Assembly: GCA_963771905.1 (NCBI GenBank)
Contig: CAVYVI010000009.1
Coordinates: forward strand, 930,001-994,000
Length of the DNA stretch: 64,000 nucleotides
Origin: Palsa-147 sp963771905
GTDB lineage: Bacteria; Acidobacteriota; Terriglobia; Acidiferrales; UBA7541
Direction of reading: 5' to 3'
Of this stretch, positions 35,838-44,090 are shown in pieces (position 1 is the first letter of the stretch; each line of letters opens with the position of its first letter). Both the position numbers and the translations under genes were made by a program. The notes beneath the pieces were generated by a model. The model did not search any database. It saw only the letters and a program-made list of their open reading frames with translations, and had not been told where the DNA came from.

Positions 35838-38800
35838 ATGTTCACGCATTTCCTGTGGTTCGAAATTCGCTACTGGCTGCGCTCCTGGATGCTCTGGATC
35901 TTTTTCCTCGTCATTGGCCTAATGATTTTCGGTGCCGTTAGCACCCCCAACATCACGATTGGCGGCGCACTCGAAAACACCTACCGCAACGCGCCATTTG
36001 TCATCGAGAACTTTTATTCGATCATTTGCCTGCTTACCTTGCTGATGACCACGGCATTCGTCAACGCGGCAGCCTCCCGCGATTTTGCATACAACACGAG
36101 CCAGCTTATCTTCACTACCCCGCTTCGCAAATTCGACTATCTCGGTGGACGCTTCCTCGGTTCCACGCTGGTCTCCGTGATTCCGCTGTTGGGAGTTTCC
36201 GCGGGAATCCTGGTGGCGAAATACATGCCTTGGGTCGACCCGGAGCGATGGGGACCGGTGGCGTGGTCCGCGCACCTACGAGGCATTTTGGTTTTTGCCG
36301 TTCCGAACACGCTTTTCATTGCGGCGATCATTTTTGCGATAGCGGTGTTGACACGCAGCACGATTACGTCATTTATCGGCGCCCTGCTTTTACTGGTCGG
36401 ATACGCCGTGGCGCAGGCGTTGACCACGGATCTCCAACACGAGACGCTGGCGGCGCTGCTCGACCCGTTTGCCATCCGGACCTTCGCCCTGGCCACGAAA
36501 TACTGGACCGTGGCCGACAAGAATCATCTGTCGCTCGGCTTTACGGGGCTGCTGCTTTGGAACCGAATCATTTGGGTGAGCGTGGGCGTTCTCATTTTCG
36601 GTTTTGCATACAGCTGGTTCCGGTTCGAGGAACGAAGCAGCAAGAAAAGGCCGAAAGTGACGGAGGAAGTCGAGGCAGCTGTCGCCCCGTTTACGCCCAC
36701 CGAAGCCTCTCGCGAGTTCGGAACCGCCGCGCAGCGGACTCAGTTCTGGGGCGCGACGAAAATCGAATTCAAGAGCCTCATCAAGACCACTTCCTTCATC
36801 GTCATCGCCATCGCGGCCCTGCTCAACTGCGTCCCGACACTCATCTTCAGCGCGACCGAAGGTTACGGAAATACATCGCTGCCGGTGACCTATCGAATTC
36901 TCGAGCTCATCGCCAGCAGTCTCTATCTATTCCTCATAATCATGATTACGTATTACGCCGGCGTGTTGGTCTGGGAGGACCGCGACACGCATATCGATGA
37001 GATCAGCGACGCAACGCCGTACCGCGAGTGGACCGCCTACGCGGCGAAGTTCATCGCGCTGATGTCCAGCCTCGTCATCATCCTCGCGCTTGTTTTGTGC
37101 GTTGGGATTTTGGTGCAATTCTTCCACGGATATCACCGGTATCAAATCGGACTCTATTTTTCGACGCTGTTCGGCGTTGACCTGAGCGGATTCATTTTCC
37201 TCGCCGTACTCGCGTTCTTCATTCACGTGATTTCACCGAACAAGTACATCGGCTACTTCGGATACATCGCCTTCTTGTTTGCGAATATCTTCATCTGGCG
37301 GCCTCTGCATGTCGCGTCTTACATGGTGCAGTTTGGAAACCAGCCGAACATGACGTACTCCGATTTCTTTGGCTTCGCGCCGTATCTCAAAGCTTGGCTG
37401 TGGTTCACGTTGTATTGGGCCTTGTTCTGCATTTTGATGGTGACTGCCAGCATTTTGCTGTGGCAGCGCGGACGTGAAATGGCGGTGCGCAATCGCTTGC
37501 GCGACGCGCGGCATCGCTTCCGTGGTTTCCTTCGCTCTCTGGCCATCGTTGGAGCGATCGCATTTATCGGCGTGGCCGGCTGGGTCTACTACAACACGAA
37601 GGTTTTGAATACCGTGCGCGCCGAGAATGATCAGGATAGGCTCTCCGCGGATTACGAAAAAACCTACAAGCAATACGCCAAACAGCCCTTACCCCGCATC
37701 ACCGATGTCAAATTCGCGATCGATCTCTATCCCGAATCGCGCAACATGGAGATGCGCGGCGAGCAAACCATCCAGAACGAGACCGATCAGCCCCTCCGCG
37801 AAATCCATTTCAGTCTCGATCCCAACTACGACACCCAGATCGATCTGGGCGGCGCGCGGCTCATCCACGACGACCGCCGGCTGTACTATCAGATTTACGA
37901 GCTCGATACGCCGCTTCAGCCGGGCGAGTCCCGCTTGATGCATTTTTCGGTGAACACGCACACGCGGGGCTTCGAAAACTCCGTCAGCAACCTCTCGATT
38001 CTGCAGAACGGCACCTTCTTCAACGGAACGATCGCTCCTCAGATCGGCTATCAGCCCAGCAACGAATTGACAGATCGCAACAAGCGGAAGCGCTTTGGCC
38101 TGAAGCCGCAGGACCCCATGCCCGCGCTCGAGCGTGATTGCACCGCGGACTGCCGCAATACGTACATCAGCAACAACTCGGATTGGGTGAACGTCGAGAC
38201 GACCATCAGCACCTCGCCCGGGCAAATTGCCATCGCACCCGGCTCGCTCGAGCGCGAATGGACCGAAAATGGCCGTCCTTATTTTCATTACAAGCTCGAT
38301 CATTCTTCACTCAACTTTTATTCGTTTCTCTCCGCCGATTACGTAGTCGCGCGCGATGAATGGAACGGAGTCAAAATCGAGGTGTACTACCTGAAGGAAC
38401 AGCCGTGGAATGTGCCCAAAATGCTCCGTTCCGTACGGAAATCACTAGAGTATTACACACAGAACTTTGGCCCGTATCCGCACAAAGAGGCCCGCATCAT
38501 CGAATTTCCCCGCGTCGCCTCGTTCGCGCAGGCGTTTCCCGGCACCATGCCGTATTCCGAATCGATTGGATTCATCGCGAATCTCGAGCATCCGGATGAC
38601 ATCGACATGGTTTTCTACGTTGTGGCGCACGAGATGGCGCACCAGTGGTGGGCGCATCAGGTGGTCGGCGCGAACATGCAGGGCGCGACCGTGCTTTCAG
38701 AAACGCTCGCGCAATATTCAGCGTTGATGGTGATGGAAAAAGAATACGGCCCCGACGCGATGCGCAAGTTTATGCAGTACGAAATGGACAACTATTTGCG

Positions 38801-39443
38801 GTCGCGCGGCACGGAATTGCTGAAGGAACGGCCGCTGCTCACGGTCGAATCGAATCAGGGATACATCCACTATCGCAAGGGCAGCGTTGTCATGTATTAC
38901 CTGCGGGAGATGATCGGAGAAGAAGGGGTGAATCGCGCGCTGCGCAAAGTTTTGAAGCAGTATGGCTACGCGCCGCCGCCGTATCCAACGTCGTACGCTC
39001 TCGTCGACGCCCTGGGAGAACAAACGCCGCCTCAATACCAGTATCTGATCAAGGATTTATTCTACGACATCACCCTGTTTTCAAATCGCGCTCTTTCCGC
39101 CACTGCCCGCAAGCGCCCGGACGGAAAATACGATGTAACCGTCGAGGTCGAGGCGCACAAATTCAAAGCCGACGATCAGGGCAACGAAAAAGAAGTGCCC
39201 GTAGACGACTGGATCGAGGTGGGAGCGCTCGCGGCTCCGGCAAAGCGAAAGAAGTACGGTGACGTCCTTTACCGTGAGCGCATGCATATGACCACCGGCG
39301 TCGCGACGTATACATTTACAACGGATACGCTGCCCGATAAGGCGGGAATCGACCCGCTATTCCTCCTCATCGACCGCATCCCAGATGACAACCTCAAGAG
39401 AGTCACGCTTGAGGAAACGAACGCACGCGACGTTCGCCGCTGA
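35838..39443 (+). CDS. ABC-2 permease fused to an M1-family aminopeptidase
   Basis: A 1201-aa protein. The first 590 or so residues hold two sets of membrane helices, the first near 15-265 and the second near 320-590, each ABC-2 like. After the last helix (RSLAIVGAIAFIGVAGWVYY) the rest is periplasmic and resembles M1 peptidases. It has the zinc site HEMAH (His931, Glu932, His935) with a following Glu in LSETLAQYSA at residue 955. By my count that Glu is one residue further than the usual HExxH-18-E. The usual GAMEN exopeptidase motif is not seen; MPYSESIGFI occupies the place. Export through the permease may be coupled to trimming or folding of the cargo; this is inference. Confidence 0.9.
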   Translation: MFTHFLWFEIRYWLRSWMLWIFFLVIGLMIFGAVSTPNITIGGALENTYRNAPFVIENFYSIICLLTLLMTTAFVNAAASRDFAYNTSQLIFTTPLRKFDYLGGRFLGSTLVSVIPLLGVSAGILVAKYMPWVDPERWGPVAWSAHLRGILVFAVPNTLFIAAIIFAIAVLTRSTITSFIGALLLLVGYAVAQALTTDLQHETLAALLDPFAIRTFALATKYWTVADKNHLSLGFTGLLLWNRIIWVSVGVLIFGFAYSWFRFEERSSKKRPKVTEEVEAAVAPFTPTEASREFGTAAQRTQFWGATKIEFKSLIKTTSFIVIAIAALLNCVPTLIFSATEGYGNTSLPVTYRILELIASSLYLFLIIMITYYAGVLVWEDRDTHIDEISDATPYREWTAYAAKFIALMSSLVIILALVLCVGILVQFFHGYHRYQIGLYFSTLFGVDLSGFIFLAVLAFFIHVISPNKYIGYFGYIAFLFANIFIWRPLHVASYMVQFGNQPNMTYSDFFGFAPYLKAWLWFTLYWALFCILMVTASILLWQRGREMAVRNRLRDARHRFRGFLRSLAIVGAIAFIGVAGWVYYNTKVLNTVRAENDQDRLSADYEKTYKQYAKQPLPRITDVKFAIDLYPESRNMEMRGEQTIQNETDQPLREIHFSLDPNYDTQIDLGGARLIHDDRRLYYQIYELDTPLQPGESRLMHFSVNTHTRGFENSVSNLSILQNGTFFNGTIAPQIGYQPSNELTDRNKRKRFGLKPQDPMPALERDCTADCRNTYISNNSDWVNVETTISTSPGQIAIAPGSLEREWTENGRPYFHYKLDHSSLNFYSFLSADYVVARDEWNGVKIEVYYLKEQPWNVPKMLRSVRKSLEYYTQNFGPYPHKEARIIEFPRVASFAQAFPGTMPYSESIGFIANLEHPDDIDMVFYVVAHEMAHQWWAHQVVGANMQGATVLSETLAQYSALMVMEKEYGPDAMRKFMQYEMDNYLRSRGTELLKERPLLTVESNQGYIHYRKGSVVMYYLREMIGEEGVNRALRKVLKQYGYAPPPYPTSYALVDALGEQTPPQYQYLIKDLFYDITLFSNRALSATARKRPDGKYDVTVEVEAHKFKADDQGNEKEVPVDDWIEVGALAAPAKRKKYGDVLYRERMHMTTGVATYTFTTDTLPDKAGIDPLFLLIDRIPDDNLKRVTLEETNARDVRR

Positions 39444-39485
39444 TCCGCCGAATTCGTAGAAGCAGCGAGCCGCAAATTAGCCGCT

Positions 39486-40544
39486 CTACGGCTTCAACGG
39501 AACGTCGCACCCAATTCCTTCTTTCAGAATCATGAAATTTCGAAGAGCGGAATTCTGTTCGACTAGAATTCGCACGCGATCCACCGCTTCGGTTTCGCCG
39601 TCGTCCGCAAGGCGGAATGTGCCGTAATGAATTGCCGCGCTCGTTTGCGCCTGCAGAATCTCGTGTGCCTTGAGCGCTTCGTCGGGAGACATGTGCACGG
39701 GGCTCATGAACCATTCGGGGCGATACGCGCCGACAGGGAGAAGCGCGAGGCGTGGAGAAGGGAATCGCCGGGCGATTTCAGCGAAGTGCGGCCCGAAGCC
39801 GGTATCCGCGCCAAAATACACATTCGATTCCGGCGCTTCGATCAGCCAACTGCACCAGAGTGTGCGGTTGCGGTCCCAGAGCCAGCGGCCGGAAAAGTGT
39901 TGCGCGGGCGTGCAGTGAATGCGAAGCCCCGGAGCGAAATCGGCAGCGCTCCACCAATCCAGCTCATGAGGCGCGCGATAGCCGAGTTTGCGCAGGCGCT
40001 TTGCCACGCCGAGCGAACAGAAGATCTCCGGACGATGCTGCGCCTGCAGTCGCTGCAGACTCCGGGTGTCGAAATGATCGTAGTGGTCGTGACTTACGAG
40101 AATCGCGTCAATCCGCGGCAAGTCCTCGAAGCGAAGCCCCGGTGCGCGATGGCGCTTCGGTCCGATCCATGAAAGAGGACTCGCACGATCCGACCAGATG
40201 GGGTCCGTCAGGAAATTCTTGCCGTTGATTTGGATGAGCGCCGTCGAGTGGCCGATGAACGTGACGCGCAACGCACCCGCGCCGACACGCTCCGGCGGTT
40301 TCGGCCCATATTCGGAGGGAGTCCATTTGCGCCACGGACCGGGCTGGCGATTTCGCACCCACGTAATCATGTCGCCCAAGCCGCGCGGCTCCGCACTTTG
40401 ATTGTGAAAGCGGCCGTTCTGATAGTGCGACGGGAATTCCGGCGTCAAGTGGAGTGTCTCCTGTAGGACTCCACTCGATCGTAGCAGAACTTCCAGCGCG
40501 CCGAGCAGAAGTCGAATACGCCTCGCCGTCTGTGGATTTGACAT
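39486..40544 (-). CDS. Metallo-beta-lactamase-fold hydrolase, NAPE-PLD/UlaG-like
   Basis: A 352-aa protein. The metal-binding motif is SHDHYDHFD, with further ligands in TPAQHFSGR, FGADTGFG and AIHYGTFRL. The FIGHSTALIQINGKNFLTDP start is typical of the NAPE-phospholipase D / lactonase branch. The first 60 residues are an extension without a clear signal peptide. Its start ATG (40544) lies inside the -35 region of the divergent cysteine-leader promoter, so the two transcription units may influence each other. Confidence 0.88.
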   Translation of the reverse strand: MSNPQTARRIRLLLGALEVLLRSSGVLQETLHLTPEFPSHYQNGRFHNQSAEPRGLGDMITWVRNRQPGPWRKWTPSEYGPKPPERVGAGALRVTFIGHSTALIQINGKNFLTDPIWSDRASPLSWIGPKRHRAPGLRFEDLPRIDAILVSHDHYDHFDTRSLQRLQAQHRPEIFCSLGVAKRLRKLGYRAPHELDWWSAADFAPGLRIHCTPAQHFSGRWLWDRNRTLWCSWLIEAPESNVYFGADTGFGPHFAEIARRFPSPRLALLPVGAYRPEWFMSPVHMSPDEALKAHEILQAQTSAAIHYGTFRLADDGETEAVDRVRILVEQNSALRNFMILKEGIGCDVPLKP

Positions 40545-40566
40545 CGTGGGCGAACTCCGCTACCCT
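40538..40566 (+). promoter_or_regulatory. Sigma-70-type promoter of the cysteine-leader / sulfite reductase operon
   Basis: TTGACA (40538-40543), 17-nt spacer, TACCCT (40561-40566). Transcription should start about 7 nt later, near 40573, so the leader ORF at 40575 would be leaderless or almost so. That agrees with the absence of a ribosome site before it. Confidence 0.65.
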
Positions 40567-40574
40567 GAAATTTG

Positions 40575-40667
40575 ATGTCAAACTATCGCCAGTCAGTCTG
40601 TTGTCCATGCGCCTGCTGCGTGTGTTGTATGGCGCACAACTCTGGCGAGAGGAGACTCCGGACTTAG
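40575..40667 (+). CDS. Cysteine-rich leader peptide (attenuator uORF)
   Basis: A 30-codon ORF with seven cysteines in residues 9-18 (VCCPCACCVCC), encoded at 40599-40628, then a Cys-free tail ending RRLRT. An in-frame TGA at 40566 fixes the upstream limit, so only TTG 40572 or ATG 40575 can start it. No Shine-Dalgarno sequence is present, and the predicted transcription start is at the ATG. Downstream lie an intrinsic terminator (40694) and a sulfite/siroheme operon. Low Cys-tRNA should stall ribosomes on the Cys run and prevent termination. Leaderless polycysteine uORFs with this logic are known in mycobacteria; I infer the same here. Confidence 0.8.
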   Translation: MSNYRQSVCCPCACCVCCMAHNSGERRLRT

Positions 40668-40693
40668 TTTCAATTTAGCTGCAAGTCCCGAAG

Positions 40694-40733
40694 CCCACCG
40701 CCAGAAATTCTGGTCGGTGGGTTTTTTGTTTTT
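40694..40733 (+). terminator. Intrinsic terminator/attenuator before the sulfite reductase gene
   Basis: CCCACCG-CCAGA (40694-40705) pairs with TCTGG-T-CGGTGGG, followed by TTTTTTGTTTTT. A competing pairing is possible: TCTGGCG at 40641-40647, just past the Cys codons, is the exact complement of CGCCAGA at 40699-40705 inside the terminator. A further stem, GGACTT/AAGTCC, covers the leader stop. The U-run ends about 10 nt before the TTG start of the next gene. Confidence 0.85.
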
Positions 40734-40743
40734 GAGGCCAAAT

Positions 40744-42462
40744 TTGATCAGCCAATTGAACGGAACGGTCGCAAAAGAGACCAAAGCACAGCGTGTAGAG
40801 CGGCTCAAGCGAGTCAAGAACGCGTGGGAGTGCATCGACGAAATCCGCGCCTTCGCGCGCCAGGGCTTCGACGCAATCCCGCCCGAATGGCTCGGCACGT
40901 ATTTTCGTTCCTGGGGTGTGTACACGCAGGGCGACGGTCAGGGAGTCGTGGGCGGCAGGAGCGGCGAAGGCAAAGCGACGCCATATTTCATGGTGCGCAT
41001 CCGGATACCCAACGGCATTCTGCGCGCCGGCCAGTTGCGCGCCATCGCCGGCCTCGCCGAGCGCCACGCTCGCGGCGTCGCCGATATCACCGTTCGGCAA
41101 AATATCCAGTTGCATTGGGTCACCATAGAAGCGCTGCCGGAAATTCTCGACGCGCTTCATAGCGTCGGCTTGACGACCACGGGCGCGTGCGGCGACGTCG
41201 CGCGTAACATCACCGGCTGCCCGCTTGCCGGCGTCGATGCCGATGAAATTTGCGATGCGTCACCGCTGGCGCTCGAAGTGAACCGCAGGCTCGGGGGTCA
41301 ATCCGAGTTCTACAACTTGCCTCGAAAGTTCAAGGTCTCGATCACCGGCTGCCGCGTGTGGTGCTCGTATCCCGAGATCAACGATGTCGGTCTGACAGCG
41401 ACCAGGCGCCGTCGCAAAGGCGCAATCGAGACCGGCTTTTCTCTGCGCGTTGCCGGCGGACTTTCAACCGAGCCGCATCTCGCTGTGCGTCTCGACGCGT
41501 TTGTCGGCTGGGACCAGGTAGCGGTCGTCGTCCGCGGCGTGGCCGAAATTTTCCGCGAGAGCGAAGTTCTTCGCCAGAGCCGCGAGCAGGCGCGCTTGAA
41601 GTTTCTGTTTCTGAAGCATGGCTGGACGGCCGAAACGTTTCTTGCCGAACTCGAACGCCGCATCGGATTCGCGCTCGATCCTCACGAGCCGGAAGATGTT
41701 CCCGAAGATGCCTATCGCGATCATGTTGGCGTTCACGCGCAGAAGCAGCCCGAATACTCCTACGTCGGTGCGTCCGTATTGCGCGGCCGAATTACGCCCG
41801 AACAGATGCGCGTTGCGGCGGATCTTGCAGATCGCTTCGCATCGGGAGAAATCCGCACCACCATCATGCAGAACCTTCTGCTTGTGAATGTTCGCAACGA
41901 GCATGCGTCCACCGTCGCGCGCGAGCTCTCCGCCGCCGGTCTGCCCGTCGCAGCGTCGCCCTTTGCCCGCGGCACCATCGCCTGCACCGGCTCCGAATTC
42001 TGCAAGCTCGCGCTCACGGAAACGAAGGGATTTGCTCGCTGGCTTGTGGAAGAGCTCGAGGACCGCATTCCTGGCTTCGACCAGCAAATCAAGCTGCATA
42101 TCGCCGGATGCCCGAACAGTTGCGGCCAGCACTGGATCGCCGACATCGGGATCGAAGGAAAGAAAACCAAAGTCGGCGGCGAAATGGTCGACGCCTACTA
42201 CTTCTGCGTCGGCGGAGCCGTCGGGCAGTTTCATGCCATCGCTCGTCCGATCGGTTATCGCTGTGCAGCTTCGGATGTGCCCGATTCAATCGAGCGCTTG
42301 CTGGCGGGCTTTCAGAGCGATCGAGGACCGAACGAAAACCTGCGCCAATTTTTTGCTCGGCATTCCAACGACGAAATTCGCAGCTTGCTGGCCGGAGGTT
42401 TTGCGGAATCGGTTTTGCGCGATGCTTCTGCCGGCCCCGTGCCTCATGGAATCGAGGGATAA
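40744..42462 (+). CDS. Ferredoxin-type sulfite (or nitrite) reductase, siroheme/4Fe-4S
   Basis: A 572-aa two-repeat siroheme reductase. The 4Fe-4S/siroheme ligands are C414, C420, C456 and C460 in CTGSEFC and GCPNSC, with RQNIQLHW and TTIMQNLLLVNV in the two substrate-side repeats. It reduces sulfite to sulfide or nitrite to ammonia by six electrons. The polycysteine leader and siroheme genes favour assimilatory sulfite reduction for cysteine. The likely start is TTG 40744, with TGAGG 6 nt upstream, directly after the terminator U-run. The in-frame GTG at 40717 lies inside the terminator hairpin and is rejected. It is probably co-transcribed with the next two genes. Confidence 0.9.
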   Translation: MISQLNGTVAKETKAQRVERLKRVKNAWECIDEIRAFARQGFDAIPPEWLGTYFRSWGVYTQGDGQGVVGGRSGEGKATPYFMVRIRIPNGILRAGQLRAIAGLAERHARGVADITVRQNIQLHWVTIEALPEILDALHSVGLTTTGACGDVARNITGCPLAGVDADEICDASPLALEVNRRLGGQSEFYNLPRKFKVSITGCRVWCSYPEINDVGLTATRRRRKGAIETGFSLRVAGGLSTEPHLAVRLDAFVGWDQVAVVVRGVAEIFRESEVLRQSREQARLKFLFLKHGWTAETFLAELERRIGFALDPHEPEDVPEDAYRDHVGVHAQKQPEYSYVGASVLRGRITPEQMRVAADLADRFASGEIRTTIMQNLLLVNVRNEHASTVARELSAAGLPVAASPFARGTIACTGSEFCKLALTETKGFARWLVEELEDRIPGFDQQIKLHIAGCPNSCGQHWIADIGIEGKKTKVGGEMVDAYYFCVGGAVGQFHAIARPIGYRCAASDVPDSIERLLAGFQSDRGPNENLRQFFARHSNDEIRSLLAGGFAESVLRDASAGPVPHGIEG

Positions 42463-42465
42463 ACC

Positions 42466-43083
42466 ATGTCTCTATTTCCGATCTTCCTGAAATTGCGCGG
42501 TCGCGTCGTAGTCGTCGTCGGTGGCGGCGCTGTGGCTGAGTCAAAGATTCCCGGCTTGTTCGCAGCGGGCGCAACGGTGCGCGTCGTCGCGCCTGAGGTC
42601 ACGGAAACGATCGCTCGTTGGGCATTGGATCGCCGGATTGAATTACGGGCCAAGCCGTTCGAATCGGGCGATCTGGCGGGCGCGTTTCTTGCGATCGCAG
42701 CCACCTCGTCGCCTGGTGTGAACGAGGGAGTGTTTCGCGAAGCCGAGGCGCGCCAAATTCTCTGCAACGCAGTGGATGATCCCCAGCGCTGCCACTTCTA
42801 CTATCCCGCCGTCGTCCAGCGCGGCCCGTTGCAAATTGCCATCTCGACGAACGGCTTAAGTCCCGCGCTCGCGATGCGTCTGCGCACCGAGCTCGAAGCG
42901 CAGTTCGGTCCCGAATACGAGATGTGGCTCGAGTGGCTGGGAACCGCGCGCAAGCTTCTCCGCGCCGGCGAAAGCGATCCTGAAGCTAACAAAAAGATTC
43001 TTCATATGCTCGCAAGCCGCGAGATGTTCGAGCAATTTCTGCGCGAAACTCATTCGGGCCGAACTCTCGGGAGCGTGGCTTGA
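42466..43083 (+). CDS. Precorrin-2 dehydrogenase / sirohydrochlorin ferrochelatase (CysG N-terminal type)
   Basis: A 205-aa Met8-like protein. NAD-binding VVVVGGGAVAESKIPGLFAAGATVRVVAPE is followed by NAVDDPQRCHFYYPAVVQRGPLQIAISTNGLSPALA, where the Asp of the CNAVDD segment is the catalytic residue in CysG and Met8. It oxidises precorrin-2 and may insert iron to make siroheme for the adjacent reductase. It starts 3 nt after the reductase stop and overlaps cobA by 4 nt. Confidence 0.92.
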   Translation: MSLFPIFLKLRGRVVVVVGGGAVAESKIPGLFAAGATVRVVAPEVTETIARWALDRRIELRAKPFESGDLAGAFLAIAATSSPGVNEGVFREAEARQILCNAVDDPQRCHFYYPAVVQRGPLQIAISTNGLSPALAMRLRTELEAQFGPEYEMWLEWLGTARKLLRAGESDPEANKKILHMLASREMFEQFLRETHSGRTLGSVA

Positions 43084-43856
43084 AGGGCAAAGTCTATCTC
43101 GTCGGAGGCGGGCCGGGCGACGCCGAGCTGCTTACGCTCAAGGCGGCGCGTATCCTCGGCCGAGCGAATATCGTTTTGCACGATGCGCTCGTCAGCGCCG
43201 AAGTGCTCGCGATGATATCTCCGGATGCGGAACGCATCGACGTCGGGAAGCGCTGCGGGCGGAAATTGCTCACGCAGGAGGAAATCAATTCACTCCTGGT
43301 GTCCTATGCCGCTTCGCACGAAGTGGTGGTGCGTTTGAAAGGTGGCGACCCGCTCATTTTTGGCCGCGCTGGAGAGGAGATCACGGCTCTGCGGGAAGCC
43401 GGAGTTGAATTCGAAATCGTGCCGGGAATTACAGCGGGGATTGCTGCAGCGGCTTCGGCGGGAATTTCGCTGACCGACCGGCGCGTGGCGTCGCAGGTGC
43501 TCTTCACCACCGCTCAGCGCGGGACGGAAAATCGTCCGATTCAGTGGGCGGGCGTCAGCAGCGCAACGACGCTCGTCATTTACATGCCGGGCTCGGACTA
43601 TGGCTACCTCGCCCAGCAGCTCCGCGACGCCGGATGGCCCGAGAACATGCCGTGCATCATCGTTTCGCATGCTACGGGAGCGGATCAGAAACGTCGATCG
43701 ACAGTGCTCGCGGATCTTTCTTCTGAATCAACGCTTCCCGCGCCTGCCGTGATCATTTTAGGGCGCGTTGTCAGCGAGCCGGTGAGCGAACTGACCCGCG
43801 AATCCTGGGTACGCGAGGAAAGGGACGCGTCTTCGCCGCCCGTCTTTGTCATTTGA
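43080..43856 (+). CDS. cobA: Uroporphyrinogen-III C-methyltransferase
   Basis: A 258-aa SUMT. It has VYLVGGGPGDAELLTLKAARIL at the start, VVRLKGGDPLIFGRAGEE, and PGITAGIAAAASAGISLTDR. It uses two SAM to make precorrin-2, the first step of siroheme synthesis. TTG 43080 overlaps the preceding stop (TTGA). Together with the two previous genes it forms a compact siroheme/sulfite module. Confidence 0.95.
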   Translation: MKGKVYLVGGGPGDAELLTLKAARILGRANIVLHDALVSAEVLAMISPDAERIDVGKRCGRKLLTQEEINSLLVSYAASHEVVVRLKGGDPLIFGRAGEEITALREAGVEFEIVPGITAGIAAAASAGISLTDRRVASQVLFTTAQRGTENRPIQWAGVSSATTLVIYMPGSDYGYLAQQLRDAGWPENMPCIIVSHATGADQKRRSTVLADLSSESTLPAPAVIILGRVVSEPVSELTRESWVREERDASSPPVFVI

Positions 43857-43912
43857 AATCGTAATACTCGAATCGCAGAGTCGATATTTAAGGATACGAA
43901 AAGGGACCCCAT

Positions 43913-44044
43913 ATGACTTCACAGCCGCACGCCGCTCCGTCGCGCAAGCGTTGGGCGATTTCGATCGATCTCTGGGCCGTGACGCTCTCACTGCTCGCCG
44001 CGCTGCTCATTCGTTTAGGAGTCATCAAGCACATTCCGTGGTAG
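43913..44044 (+). CDS. Small single-span membrane protein before the YeiH-type gene
   Basis: A 43-aa ORF from ATG 43913. A basic N-terminus (PSRKRWAISIDLW) is followed by one hydrophobic helix (AVTLSLLAALLIRLGVI) and the end KHIPW. The preceding GGGACC is a poor ribosome site. Its placement 46 nt before a ten-helix transporter of the putative sulfate exporter family, and the clean membrane profile, suggest a small accessory subunit. I do not recognise the family by name. Confidence 0.6.
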   Translation: MTSQPHAAPSRKRWAISIDLWAVTLSLLAALLIRLGVIKHIPW

Positions 44045-44090
44045 GGCAAAGCCAGGCACAAATTCTGAAACGAAAAAAGAAGGGTTAAGC

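Noticed and set aside
40717..40743. GTG start for the sulfite reductase at 40717
   Set aside because: It lies inside the terminator stem and T-run and would encode GFLFLRPN from hairpin DNA. TTG 40744 has TGAGG at proper distance.
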